Of a stretch of 15,878 bases of DNA, positions 6,664 through 12,794 are shown piece after piece. A program made the translations under genes and the position numbers. The notes below the pieces were generated by a model. The model had not been told where the DNA came from, did not search any database, and worked only from the letters and a program-made list of their open reading frames with translations. Source of the DNA: an uncultured Aquincola sp. (GTDB lineage: Bacteria > Pseudomonadota > Gammaproteobacteria > Burkholderiales > Burkholderiaceae); NCBI GenBank assembly GCA_937883885.1, contig CAKZXL010000595.1:1-15878 (forward strand). Direction: 5' to 3'. The number at the start of each line of letters is the position of its first letter. Position 1 is the first letter of the stretch.

Positions 6664-7863
6664 TCACTTGCCGCGGGCGGCGAGCACTTCCTTGGGCTGA
6701 ACGATCTGCCCGGTCTTGTTGGTCCAGGCGTTCTTGGTGTAGGTGGCCACGGCCGCCAGCTCGGTGTCCGACAGCTGCTTCCACGACGGCATCGCGCCGT
6801 TGTTCTGGCCGTTCAGCAGCACCTGGATCTGCACGTTGTGGTCTTCGGCCAGCACCTTGGGCGAGCCCACCAGCGCCTTGATCGGGCCGGCACCGGTGCC
6901 GTCGGGCTTGTGGCAGGCCGCGCAGTTGGCGTTGTAGACCTTCTCGCCGCGGGCAACCAGCTCTTCCAGCTTCCATTCCTTGTTCGGATCGTCGGCAGCG
7001 GCGGCGGCTTCCTTGCGCTTGCCTTCCACCCACTTGGAATAGTCTTCCTGCGACAGCACCTTCACGTGGATGGGCATGTACGCGTGTTCCTTGCCGCACA
7101 GCTCGGCGCACTGGCCGTAGTAGTCGCCCACCTTCTCGGCGCGGAACCAGGTGTCGCGCACGAAGCCGGGGATCGCGTCCTGCTTGACGCCGAAGGCCGG
7201 CACCATGAAGGCGTGGATCACGTCGTTGGCGGTGGTGATCACGCGCACCTTCTTGTCCACCGGCACCACCAGCGGGTTGTCCACCTTCAGCAGGTAGTCG
7301 TCCATCGGCGGCGGGTTGCCGCTGTTGGAGGCTTCGCGCTGGGCGGTGTCCAGGGTGGACAGGAAGGCCAGGCCCTCACCTTCGCCCTTGATGTAGTCGT
7401 AGCCCCACTTCCACTGGTAGCCGGTGGCCTTGATGGTGAGGTCGGCATTGGTGGTGTCCTTCATCGCCACCACCACCTTAGTGGCCGGCAGCGCCATCAG
7501 GATCACGATGACGAAGGGCGCGACCGTCCAGGCCACTTCCACCGCCACGCTTTCGTGGAAGTTGGCGGCCTTGGCGCCGCGCGACTTGCGGTGCTTGAAC
7601 ACCGAATAGAACATCACGCCGAACACCGCGACGAAGATCAGCACGCAGATGATCATCACGAAGTTGTGGAGCCACATCTGCTCGGCGGCGATGCGCGTGA
7701 CCGGCGGGTGCAGGTTCGTCTGGTTGACCGCCGGGCCGCCCGGCAGGTCCTTGACCTGTGCCCAGGCCGCATGCGTGGCGAGCATCGCAGCGCCTGCCAC
7801 CGCGGCACCTGCCAGCCGCTGTCCCCATCGGCCGAGGTGCTTGATCGTCGTCTTCATCGTCAC
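6664..7863 (-). CDS. ctaC: Cytochrome c oxidase subunit II with fused C-terminal cytochrome c domain
   Basis: A 399-aa subunit. Domain order: a signal-like N-terminal helix (residues 15-35, ending AAWAQ), two membrane helices (about 66-88 and 109-127), then a CuA cupredoxin domain. The CuA ligands are all present: H217 (IHAFM), C252, E254, C256, H260 and M263 in GQCAELCGKEHAYMP. The aromatic electron-entry stretch GYQWKWGYDY is at 148-157. An appended class I cytochrome c domain follows, with CAACH (314-318) and axial M358 (GAMPSW). Electrons therefore pass from a soluble donor through heme c to CuA. The GTG at 7863 overlaps the DUF2244 stop as GTGA and has GGAG 5 nt upstream. The ATG at 7857 is the alternative, two codons in. 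Confidence 0.96.
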   Translation of the reverse strand: MTMKTTIKHLGRWGQRLAGAAVAGAAMLATHAAWAQVKDLPGGPAVNQTNLHPPVTRIAAEQMWLHNFVMIICVLIFVAVFGVMFYSVFKHRKSRGAKAANFHESVAVEVAWTVAPFVIVILMALPATKVVVAMKDTTNADLTIKATGYQWKWGYDYIKGEGEGLAFLSTLDTAQREASNSGNPPPMDDYLLKVDNPLVVPVDKKVRVITTANDVIHAFMVPAFGVKQDAIPGFVRDTWFRAEKVGDYYGQCAELCGKEHAYMPIHVKVLSQEDYSKWVEGKRKEAAAAADDPNKEWKLEELVARGEKVYNANCAACHKPDGTGAGPIKALVGSPKVLAEDHNVQIQVLLNGQNNGAMPSWKQLSDTELAAVATYTKNAWTNKTGQIVQPKEVLAARGK

Positions 7864-8444
7864 TTGAGCTCCATTCCCAGATCGTTCTCGCCGTCGTGCG
7901 GCCGTCCCTCGGTCCGCAGCGCGCGCCGCAGCTCCTGGGCCAGCGACCCGCGCAATTCAGGCCTCACATAGCGGCCCACACGCACACGGCGGCCCTGGCC
8001 CGACAACTCGAGCAGCGACCCTTCTCCGTGCACCGGTTCGACGCGCACCCACGCCGACCGAAAATCCATCCGTTCCACGCTGCTGCCGCAGCGCGTTTCA
8101 ACGCTCAGCGCATCGCCCTGCAGGGTGATCGTCTCGCGGTCGGCGACATGGCGGGCATGCACCAGCAGGGCAATGCCGAACACCAGGAGTTCCAGTCCGG
8201 CAAAACCCAACACCATACCCGCTCCGAGCCACATGAAGCCAGTGGCCACGACCAGGGAAACCACGCATACCGACAGGTACGCAATCAGCATCTGCCGCGG
8301 CGTGAGCGAGCAATTGCGCCGCAACACCCACTGCAGCGCCTGCGCGCCTTCGATCTCCAACGCCTGCCCCCAACGCCACGGCGCGCGCCCAGCCGCCGTG
8401 AGCTGCGAGGCCGACCAGGAGCTGTGAGCGAAGGTGGCTGACAT
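7860..8444 (-). CDS. DUF2244 family membrane protein
   Basis: A 194-aa protein with two adjacent hydrophobic helices (about residues 52-72 and 76-95). A soluble C-terminal domain follows, with LVHARHVADRETITLQGDALSVET (94-117) and RVGRYVRPELRGSLAQELRRAL (155-176), which matches the DUF2244 pattern of integral membrane proteins. The function is unknown. It is the first gene of the ctaC operon and its stop overlaps the ctaC start, so its expression is tied to oxidase subunit II. The ATG at 8444 was chosen because a candidate promoter lies just upstream and the protein then matches family length. Codons further upstream in the open frame cross that promoter and antisense methyltransferase sequence. 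It contains no heme or copper motif that I can recognise. Confidence 0.85.
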   Translation of the reverse strand: MSATFAHSSWSASQLTAAGRAPWRWGQALEIEGAQALQWVLRRNCSLTPRQMLIAYLSVCVVSLVVATGFMWLGAGMVLGFAGLELLVFGIALLVHARHVADRETITLQGDALSVETRCGSSVERMDFRSAWVRVEPVHGEGSLLELSGQGRRVRVGRYVRPELRGSLAQELRRALRTEGRPHDGENDLGMELK

Positions 8445-8514
8445 GGCGAATGCTTGCAAGGGGCTGGCAATACGGCGTGCCAGCGTGGCGTACTTCAGGG
8501 ATTGACGTCCGCAC

Positions 8515-8558
8515 ACGAAAGGCCGCGGGATTCTAGCGGCTTCGTGAAGCAATGTGAG
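8515..8558 (-). promoter_or_regulatory. Candidate promoter for the DUF2244-ctaC operon with flanking inverted repeat
   Basis: On the minus strand, CTCACA (8558-8553) and TAGAAT (8535-8530) are separated by 17 bp, giving 4/6 and 5/6 matches to the sigma70 consensus. The -10 lies in the 9-bp centre of an imperfect inverted repeat: GCGGCTTCGT (8536-8545) against ACGAAAGGCCGC (8515-8526), 10 bp paired with a 2-nt bulge. The repeat could be an operator or the terminator of the upstream methyltransferase gene, but no T-tract follows. This 118-bp gap (8445-8562) is the largest intergenic space in the window, and I see nothing else in it. Confidence 0.45.
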
Positions 8559-8562
8559 GCTG

Positions 8563-9522
8563 TCAGGGGGATGTGTCAGGCCCGTGTTTCCTGGTGGGTC
8601 TGCCCCCTGCGCGCACCATGCTACGCATATCGTCCAGCGACACCGCGGTTTGAGCCGCCACCACCGGCCGCGGCGGCGGGTTGAAGGCATGGCCATAGAC
8701 CACTTCGAAGCGCATCGCGATGCGGCCATCGGCACCCGCGCGGGCGGCCAGCGCCCGCAGCAGACGCTGGCGCCAGCGCGGCGTGCGCAGGCCCGGCCAG
8801 CGGGCCGGATCGGCATTGCCGCCCAGCTGGCGCAGCTCGGCCAGCAGCGCCTCGGGCGTGGCCCAGGTGAGCGTGATCTGCTCCTGGTCCATCACCGGGT
8901 CGGCAAAGCCGGCATGCACCAGCATGTCGCCGATGTCGTGCATGTCCACCAGCGGCGCACCGGGGCTGCCGGCGCCCAGCTCGGCATACAGCGCATGCAG
9001 CTCGCGCAGCGTGCCCGGCCCCAGCGTGGAAAACATCAGGAAGCCATCGACCGCCAGCGCGCGGCGCCACTGGGCCAGCAGCTGCGGCGGATCGACCGCG
9101 GCATGCAACACCATGTTGGCCCACAGCAGCCCGCCGGCCGCGGGGGGCACGTCGGCGGCCAGCAGCGTGCTGGCGCCGGGGCCAGTCCAGCGGCGGGCGC
9201 TCCACCAGGGCGCGGCCTGGGCCTGGCTGCTGCGGGCCAGCAGGGCCGGCGTGGGCTCCACCAGCAGCTGGCGGGCCTTGGGGTAGGCCTGGCGCAGCAG
9301 TGCATCACTGGCGCCGGCGTGCGCCCACCACTGCAGCACCGTCTCCGGCTGGCTGCGGATGACGGGCAGCCGCTCGGCCATGCGCCGGGCCACCTCGGCA
9401 TGCAGCCAGGGGGCTTCGGGGGCGGCAGCCCAGCGGGCCAGCGCGCGCTGCACGGCGGCGGCGTCCAGGTCGCGGGCGGTGGAGGCGGCCGGCGGGGCCT
9501 GATGCGGCAGGGCTTGGGACAT
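8563..9522 (-). CDS. BioC-like SAM-dependent methyltransferase family protein
   Basis: This 319-aa protein resembles BioC (malonyl-ACP O-methyltransferase, first step of biotin precursor synthesis) in its middle and C-terminal thirds. LLWANMVLH (132-140), ALAVDGFLMFSTLGPGTLREL (155-175), VDMHDIGDMLVHAGFADPVMD (192-212) and the terminal SLDDMRSMVRAG (295-306) correspond to conserved BioC segments. The N-terminal glycine-rich SAM loop is not recognisable: the expected GxGxG region reads VLQWWAHAGASDALL (62-76), with E89 in LLVEP as a possible acidic residue. No bio genes are adjacent. The ATG at 9522 was chosen over an upstream frame extension because a -10 element (TATACT) lies 9 nt before it. 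A non-catalytic or divergent methyltransferase is the main alternative. Confidence 0.8.
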   Translation of the reverse strand: MSQALPHQAPPAASTARDLDAAAVQRALARWAAAPEAPWLHAEVARRMAERLPVIRSQPETVLQWWAHAGASDALLRQAYPKARQLLVEPTPALLARSSQAQAAPWWSARRWTGPGASTLLAADVPPAAGGLLWANMVLHAAVDPPQLLAQWRRALAVDGFLMFSTLGPGTLRELHALYAELGAGSPGAPLVDMHDIGDMLVHAGFADPVMDQEQITLTWATPEALLAELRQLGGNADPARWPGLRTPRWRQRLLRALAARAGADGRIAMRFEVVYGHAFNPPPRPVVAAQTAVSLDDMRSMVRAGGRPTRKHGPDTSP

Positions 9523-9531
9523 GGGCCGGTC

Positions 9532-9539
9532 AGTATATT
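9532..9539. promoter_or_regulatory. Overlapping divergent -10 elements for the BioC-like gene and comF
   Basis: In the 23-bp space between divergent start codons, TATATT (plus, 9534-9539) lies exactly 6 nt before the comF ATG. TATACT (minus, 9537-9532) lies 9 nt before the methyltransferase ATG. The two hexamers share four base pairs. Such spacing would put transcription starts at or within a few bases of each start codon, giving leaderless or near-leaderless mRNAs and mutually exclusive polymerase binding. No clear -35 boxes were found. Confidence 0.55.
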
Positions 9540-9545
9540 GAGGCG

Positions 9546-10301
9546 ATGAAGCCCTCCTCGGCCACACGCCCTGCCCCGCCGCCGGCGCGGCGCTGGCCCA
9601 CGCTGTGCGTGGTGTGCCACGGCTGGGCGCGTGCGCGGGTGTGCGCCGACTGCAGCGCCCGTTTTGCGCCTGAGCAGCCGCGCTGCGGCCGCTGTGCGCT
9701 GCGCGTGCCCACCGGCGTGCACACCTGCGCCGACTGCAGCGCGCAGCCGCCGCCCTTTGCGCGCACGGTGGTGGTGGCCGACTACGGCTTTCCCTGGGCC
9801 GGCGTGGTGGGCCGCTTCAAGTACCGCGAAGGCCTGGACCTGGCGGGCGCGCTGGCCGAGCTGATGGCGCGCGCGGTGCTGGCCGATGCGGCGGGCGGGG
9901 CGACCGCTGGGGCGGCCGTGCCTGCGCCGACGCTGGTGCTGCCGATGCCGCTGACCGCTGCGCGCCTGGCCGAGCGGGGCTTCAACCAGTCGGCCCAGCT
10001 GGCGCACCGGCTGGCGCGGCGCCTGGCGCTGCCTTTTGCGGAAGGCCTGCTGCAGCGCGTGGCCGACGGCGGCCACCAGGCCGGCCTGGGCAAGGCCGCG
10101 CGGCAGCAGGCGGTGCAGGGCTGCTTTCACGTACCGCCCGAGCGCAGCCACCCGTTGCGCGACCGGCATCTGGTGCTGGTGGACGACGTGGTGACGACCG
10201 GGGCCACCGCGGCCGAGGCCACGCGCACGCTGCTGGCGGCTGGGGCGGCGTCTGTCCACGTCTGGGCCTTCGCACGCACGCCTCCGCCTTCTGACTCGTG
10301 A
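9546..10301 (+). CDS. comF: ComF family phosphoribosyltransferase-like protein
   Basis: A 251-aa protein with an N-terminal double zinc-ribbon made of four CxxC pairs (C21/C24, C33/C36, C47/C50, C61/C64). A type I phosphoribosyltransferase domain follows. The PRPP-binding loop LVLVDDVVTTGAT is at residues 209-221, RGFNQSAQLA (144-153) is a ComF-family hallmark, and VVGRFKYREGLDLAGALAELM is at 87-107. In competent bacteria, ComF acts in uptake of transforming DNA and binds ssDNA. In others (GntX-like) the role is unclear. It is divergent from the BioC-like gene and 57 bp upstream of trmL in the same direction. The E. coli relative gntX sits beside bioH, so pairing with a biotin-type gene may be meaningful. 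No ribosome-binding site precedes the ATG. Confidence 0.93.
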   Translation: MKPSSATRPAPPPARRWPTLCVVCHGWARARVCADCSARFAPEQPRCGRCALRVPTGVHTCADCSAQPPPFARTVVVADYGFPWAGVVGRFKYREGLDLAGALAELMARAVLADAAGGATAGAAVPAPTLVLPMPLTAARLAERGFNQSAQLAHRLARRLALPFAEGLLQRVADGGHQAGLGKAARQQAVQGCFHVPPERSHPLRDRHLVLVDDVVTTGATAAEATRTLLAAGAASVHVWAFARTPPPSDS

Positions 10302-10346
10302 GATGGAGCACCCGGCGCCGGCTGGCGGGGGCACCCGGTGCGCGGG

Positions 10347-10352
10347 GACAAT
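10347..10352 (+). promoter_or_regulatory. Candidate -10 element for trmL (leaderless spacing)
   Basis: GACAAT is followed by GGGGGC and then the trmL ATG at 10359, which places the likely +1 at the start codon. The intervening GGGGGC is G-rich and could instead act as a poor Shine-Dalgarno, but it directly abuts the ATG. No -35 box is evident in this GC-rich stretch. The 57-bp gap after comF leaves room for an independent promoter. Confidence 0.4.
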
Positions 10353-10358
10353 GGGGGC

Positions 10359-10829
10359 ATGTTCCGCATCGTCCTCGTCGAGCCGCAGATTCCGCCCAAC
10401 ACGGGCAACGTCATCCGCCTGGCGGCCAACACCGGCTGCGAGCTGCACCTGGTGGAGCCGCTGGGTTTTTCCATGGAGGACAAGCTGCTGCAGCGCGCCG
10501 GCCTGGACTACCACGAGTACGCCGACGTGCGGCGCCATGCCAGCTGGGCGGCCTTCGTCGCCGCGCAACAGCCCGACCCGGCGCGCTGCTTCGCCTTCAC
10601 CACCCATGGCAGCCGGCCGATCGGCGACGTGGCCTGGCAGCCCGGCGACTGGCTGGTGTTCGGCAGCGAGACCGCCGGCCTGGCACCCGCGCTGCGCGAG
10701 AGCTTTGCGCCGGCCCAGCGGGTGCGCCTGCCGATGCGGCCCGGCCAGCGCAGCCTCAACCTGAGCAATGCGGTGGCCGTGGCCGTGTTCGAGGCCTGGC
10801 GGCAAAACGGCTACTCGGGCGGCGGTTGA
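10359..10829 (+). CDS. trmL: tRNA (cytidine(34)-2'-O)-methyltransferase TrmL (SPOUT class)
   Basis: This 156-aa protein has the full length of TrmL/YibK, which methylates the 2'-OH of wobble C34/U34 in leucine tRNAs. The trefoil-knot SAM signatures are in order: NTGNVIRLAANTG (14-26), LVFGSETAGLAP (99-110) and the C-terminal RLPMRPGQRSLNLSNAVAVA (123-142). The ATG at 10359 starts MFRIVLVEPQIPPNTGN, the normal family N-terminus. A GTG 21 bp upstream in frame is unlikely. It converges on gpsA with 36 bp between them. In E. coli trmL also lies close to grxC-secB-gpsA, with cysE between. Here cysE is missing from that position and trmL is on the opposite strand. Confidence 0.96.
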   Translation: MFRIVLVEPQIPPNTGNVIRLAANTGCELHLVEPLGFSMEDKLLQRAGLDYHEYADVRRHASWAAFVAAQQPDPARCFAFTTHGSRPIGDVAWQPGDWLVFGSETAGLAPALRESFAPAQRVRLPMRPGQRSLNLSNAVAVAVFEAWRQNGYSGGG

Positions 10830-10865
10830 GCACCCTCGCGCCGTGGGCCTGATCGGCCCGGCCGG

Positions 10866-11876
10866 TCAGAGCACCTGCTCGGCCTTCGCGTCGCGCGCCA
10901 TCAGCCGCGCCACCGCCTGCGGCGGCGTGAGTTGCCCTTCCAGCACCGCCACCACGGCTTGCGAGATGGGCATGTCCACGCCCAGCTCGGCCGCGCGCCG
11001 GCACACGGTGCGGGCGCTGTAAACGCCTTCGGCCACATGGCCCAGTTCGGCCAGGATGCGCTCCAGCGGCAGGCCCTCGGCCAGCCGCAGGCCCACCTTG
11101 CGGTTGCGCGACAGGTGGCCGGTGGCGGTGAGCACCAGGTCGCCCAGGCCCGACAGGCCCATGAAGGTGTCGGGCCGCGCGCCCAGGGCCACACCCAGCC
11201 GCGTCATCTCGGCCAGCCCCCGCGTGACCAAGGCGGCGCGGGCATTGAGGCCCGGCGCGCCGGCCGCGCCCGATTGCGCCAGCCCGTCGCACAGGCCGGT
11301 GGCGATGGCCAGCACGTTCTTCACCGCGCCGCCCACTTCCACCCCCACCGGATCGGCCGAGGTGTAGACGCGCAGCGATTCGCTGTGGAAGGCCTGCACC
11401 ATGGCCTCGCTCAAGGCGGCGTCCAGGCTGGCGGCCACCAGGGCCGTGGGTTGGCCGCGGGCCACCTCTTCGGCAAAGCTGGGGCCGGACAGCACGCCCG
11501 AAGGCGCGCCCGGCCGCAGCGCCTGCGCCACTTCATGGCCCAGCAGGCCGGTGTCGGCCTCGAAGCCCTTGCACAGCCACAGCACCCGCGCCTGCGGCGG
11601 CACCTGCTGCAGCATGCTGCGCAGGCTGGCCATCGGCGTGGCGATGACGACCAGTCCCTCATCGCCCACCGCCGACAGGCAGCGGCCGAGATCGGCCTCG
11701 AAGCCCAGGCTGGCGGGCAGTTCGATGCCCGGCAGGTAACGCTGGTTGCGCCGGCTGGCCGCCACCTCGGCCAGCTGGGCCGCATCACGGCCCCACAGCA
11801 GCACACGGTGGCGCAGCGAAGCCTGCGCCGCCAGGGCCGTGCCCCAGGCGCCCGCGCCCAGCACGGCGATGCGCAT
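10866..11876 (-). CDS. gpsA: Glycerol-3-phosphate dehydrogenase [NAD(P)+]
   Basis: A 336-aa cytosolic enzyme that reduces dihydroxyacetone phosphate to sn-glycerol-3-phosphate for phospholipid synthesis. The Rossmann motif GAGAWG is at 7-12. Catalytic-site segments are CKGFE (K103), [10 protein letters not shown] (130-139), [13 protein letters not shown] (K186) and [10 protein letters not shown] (211-220). A short extra loop, SGAAGAPG, lies just before NAR compared with the E. coli form. The ATG at 11876 is 2 bp after the secB stop, so the pair is tightly coupled, as in the conserved grxC-secB-gpsA arrangement of proteobacteria. Its product feeds the acyltransferase pathway to which the nearby plsC belongs. 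The gene ends 36 bp from the convergent trmL with only a weak 5-bp inverted repeat between them. Confidence 0.97.
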   Translation of the reverse strand: MRIAVLGAGAWGTALAAQASLRHRVLLWGRDAAQLAEVAASRRNQRYLPGIELPASLGFEADLGRCLSAVGDEGLVVIATPMASLRSMLQQVPPQARVLWLCKGFEADTGLLGHEVAQALRPGAPSGVLSGPSFAEEVARGQPTALVAASLDAALSEAMVQAFHSESLRVYTSADPVGVEVGGAVKNVLAIATGLCDGLAQSGAAGAPGLNARAALVTRGLAEMTRLGVALGARPDTFMGLSGLGDLVLTATGHLSRNRKVGLRLAEGLPLERILAELGHVAEGVYSARTVCRRAAELGVDMPISQAVVAVLEGQLTPPQAVARLMARDAKAEQVL

Positions 11877-11878
11877 GA

Positions 11879-12337
11879 TCAGTTCAGGCTGGTGCCATTG
11901 GCAGCGGCTTGCTGCTGCTGGGCTTCAAACATGGCCTGGAAGTTGACTTCCGACAGCACCACCGGCGGGAAGCCGGCGCGGGTGCACACGTCGGAGACGA
12001 TGGCACGCAGGTACGGGTACACCATGCCCGGGCAGGCGATGCCGATGATGGCCTGCATCTGGTCTTGCGGCAGGTTGCGGATCTCGAAGATGCCGGCCTG
12101 CTTGGCCTCGATCAGGAACAGCGTCTTGTCGCCGATCTTGGTGGTGACGGTGGCGGTGACGCACACCTCGAACACGCCTTCGGCGATGGGTTCGGCCGAC
12201 ACGCCCAGGTTGATGTCGACCTGGGGCTGCACCTGCTGCTCGCGCAGGATCTGCGGCGAGTTAGGTTGCTCCAGCGACAGGTCCTTCAGGTACATGCGCT
12301 GAATCTGGAACACGGGGGTCAGTTCTTGCTCGGCCAT
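11879..12337 (-). CDS. secB: Protein-export chaperone SecB
   Basis: A 152-aa acidic cytosolic chaperone that holds preproteins unfolded and hands them to SecA. Family landmarks include [21 protein letters not shown] (residues 8-28), VCVTATV (58-64), [14 protein letters not shown] (73-86), [16 protein letters not shown] (101-116) and [13 protein letters not shown] (121-133). The tail is rich in Gln and Ala and probably disordered. The ATG at 12337 gives the standard MAEQEL start, although the open frame continues upstream. Upstream ribosome binding is weak (GGAT about 9 nt away). It sits between grxC and gpsA. A terminator-like hairpin and a CATAAT hexamer lie in the 104-bp grxC-secB gap, so secB-gpsA may be transcribed separately from grxC. 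Confidence 0.97.
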   Translation of the reverse strand: MAEQELTPVFQIQRMYLKDLSLEQPNSPQILREQQVQPQVDINLGVSAEPIAEGVFEVCVTATVTTKIGDKTLFLIEAKQAGIFEIRNLPQDQMQAIIGIACPGMVYPYLRAIVSDVCTRAGFPPVVLSEVNFQAMFEAQQQQAAANGTSLN

Positions 12338-12358
12338 GGTGAGTTCATCCAAGAAATC

Positions 12359-12381
12359 AAAAACCCGCAGGCTGCGGGCTT
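12359..12381 (-). terminator. Intrinsic terminator after grxC, at the 5' end of the secB leader
   Basis: On the minus strand, CCCGCA and TGCGGG form a 6-bp GC stem with a GCC loop, followed by TTTTT and then GATTTCTT. Pairing extends by AAG against TTT (one G-U). It lies about 60 bp after the grxC stop. It is also nearly at the predicted 5' end of any transcript from the CATAAT element at 12395-12390, where it could act as a 5' stem-loop of the secB mRNA. Confidence 0.7.
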
Positions 12382-12389
12382 GATCAAGG

Positions 12390-12395
12390 ATTATG
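12390..12395 (-). promoter_or_regulatory. Candidate -10 element for secB-gpsA
   Basis: CATAAT on the minus strand (5/6 match to TATAAT) lies 52 nt before the secB ATG. Transcription would begin near 12383, immediately before the hairpin at 12359-12381. No convincing -35 box was found, so this is a suggestion only. Confidence 0.35.
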
Positions 12396-12441
12396 GCGTG
12401 CGTCCATGACGGCCCCCGGGCAGGCCGCCCCGGGGTAAACC

Positions 12442-12699
12442 TCAGGCGCCCAACAGCGGCACCAGGCCGCCCGCGCGGTCGAGCGCGATCAGGTCGTCGC
12501 AGCCGCCCACGTGCTTGTCGCCGATGAAGATCTGCGGCACGGTGCGCCGGCCGGTCAGCTCGATCATGGTGTCGCGCTCGGCCGGCTGCAGATCGATGCG
12601 GATCTCGTCGATCTCCTTGACGCCGCGCTGGGCCAGCAGCTGCTTGGCGCGGATGCAGTAAGGGCAGACCTGGGTGGTGTACATGCGGACGGTGTTCAT
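12442..12699 (-). CDS. grxC: Glutaredoxin 3
   Basis: An 85-aa cytosolic glutathione-dependent thiol oxidoreductase. The dithiol active site CPYC is at residues 12-15. The cis-proline motif TVPQIFI is at 53-59 and the glutathione-binding GGCDDL at 65-70, which gives the full GrxC pattern and normal length. The ATG at 12699 is exactly 6 nt downstream of a GACAAT hexamer and no Shine-Dalgarno is present. It follows the rhodanese-like gene by 95 bp and precedes secB by 104 bp, matching the yibN-grxC-secB order of E. coli. The presence of its own promoter and of a terminator downstream suggests that it can be expressed as a single gene. Confidence 0.96.
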   Translation of the reverse strand: MNTVRMYTTQVCPYCIRAKQLLAQRGVKEIDEIRIDLQPAERDTMIELTGRRTVPQIFIGDKHVGGCDDLIALDRAGGLVPLLGA

Positions 12700-12705
12700 G
12701 ACGCA

Positions 12706-12733
12706 ATTGTCATGAAAGCGCCCGGCCTGTGAA
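12706..12733 (-). promoter_or_regulatory. Candidate grxC promoter with leaderless spacing
   Basis: On the minus strand, TTCACA (12733-12728; 5/6 match to TTGACA) and GACAAT (12711-12706; 4/6 match) are separated by 16 bp. The -10 is followed by TGCGTC and then the ATG, so the predicted start is the A of ATG. A 6-bp inverted repeat (12720-12725 / 12734-12739) overlaps the -35 and could be an operator or part of a rhodanese-gene terminator. Confidence 0.5.
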
Positions 12734-12794
12734 CCGGGCCGCCCGTCAAAGCCTCATGCGGCGCGCAGGAATCGCGGGCAAGGCCGGCGTTTGC

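Noticed and set aside
5005..7971. A 988-codon open frame on the plus strand antisense to ctaD and ctaC, rich in His, Arg, Gln and Val.
   Set aside because: Its composition is the complement of GC-rich codons of two unmistakable oxidase genes. It shows no domain and spans their intergenic junctions. A high-GC artefact.
9036..10805. A 589-codon minus-strand frame opposite comF and trmL.
   Set aside because: Arg/Pro/Gly/Ala-rich translation antisense to two well-supported genes. It also overlaps the BioC-like gene in the wrong frame.
10845..10859. Inverted repeat GGGCC-TGATC-GGCCC between trmL and gpsA as a terminator.
   Set aside because: Only a 5-bp stem with no T-tract on either strand. Expected by chance in such GC-rich DNA.
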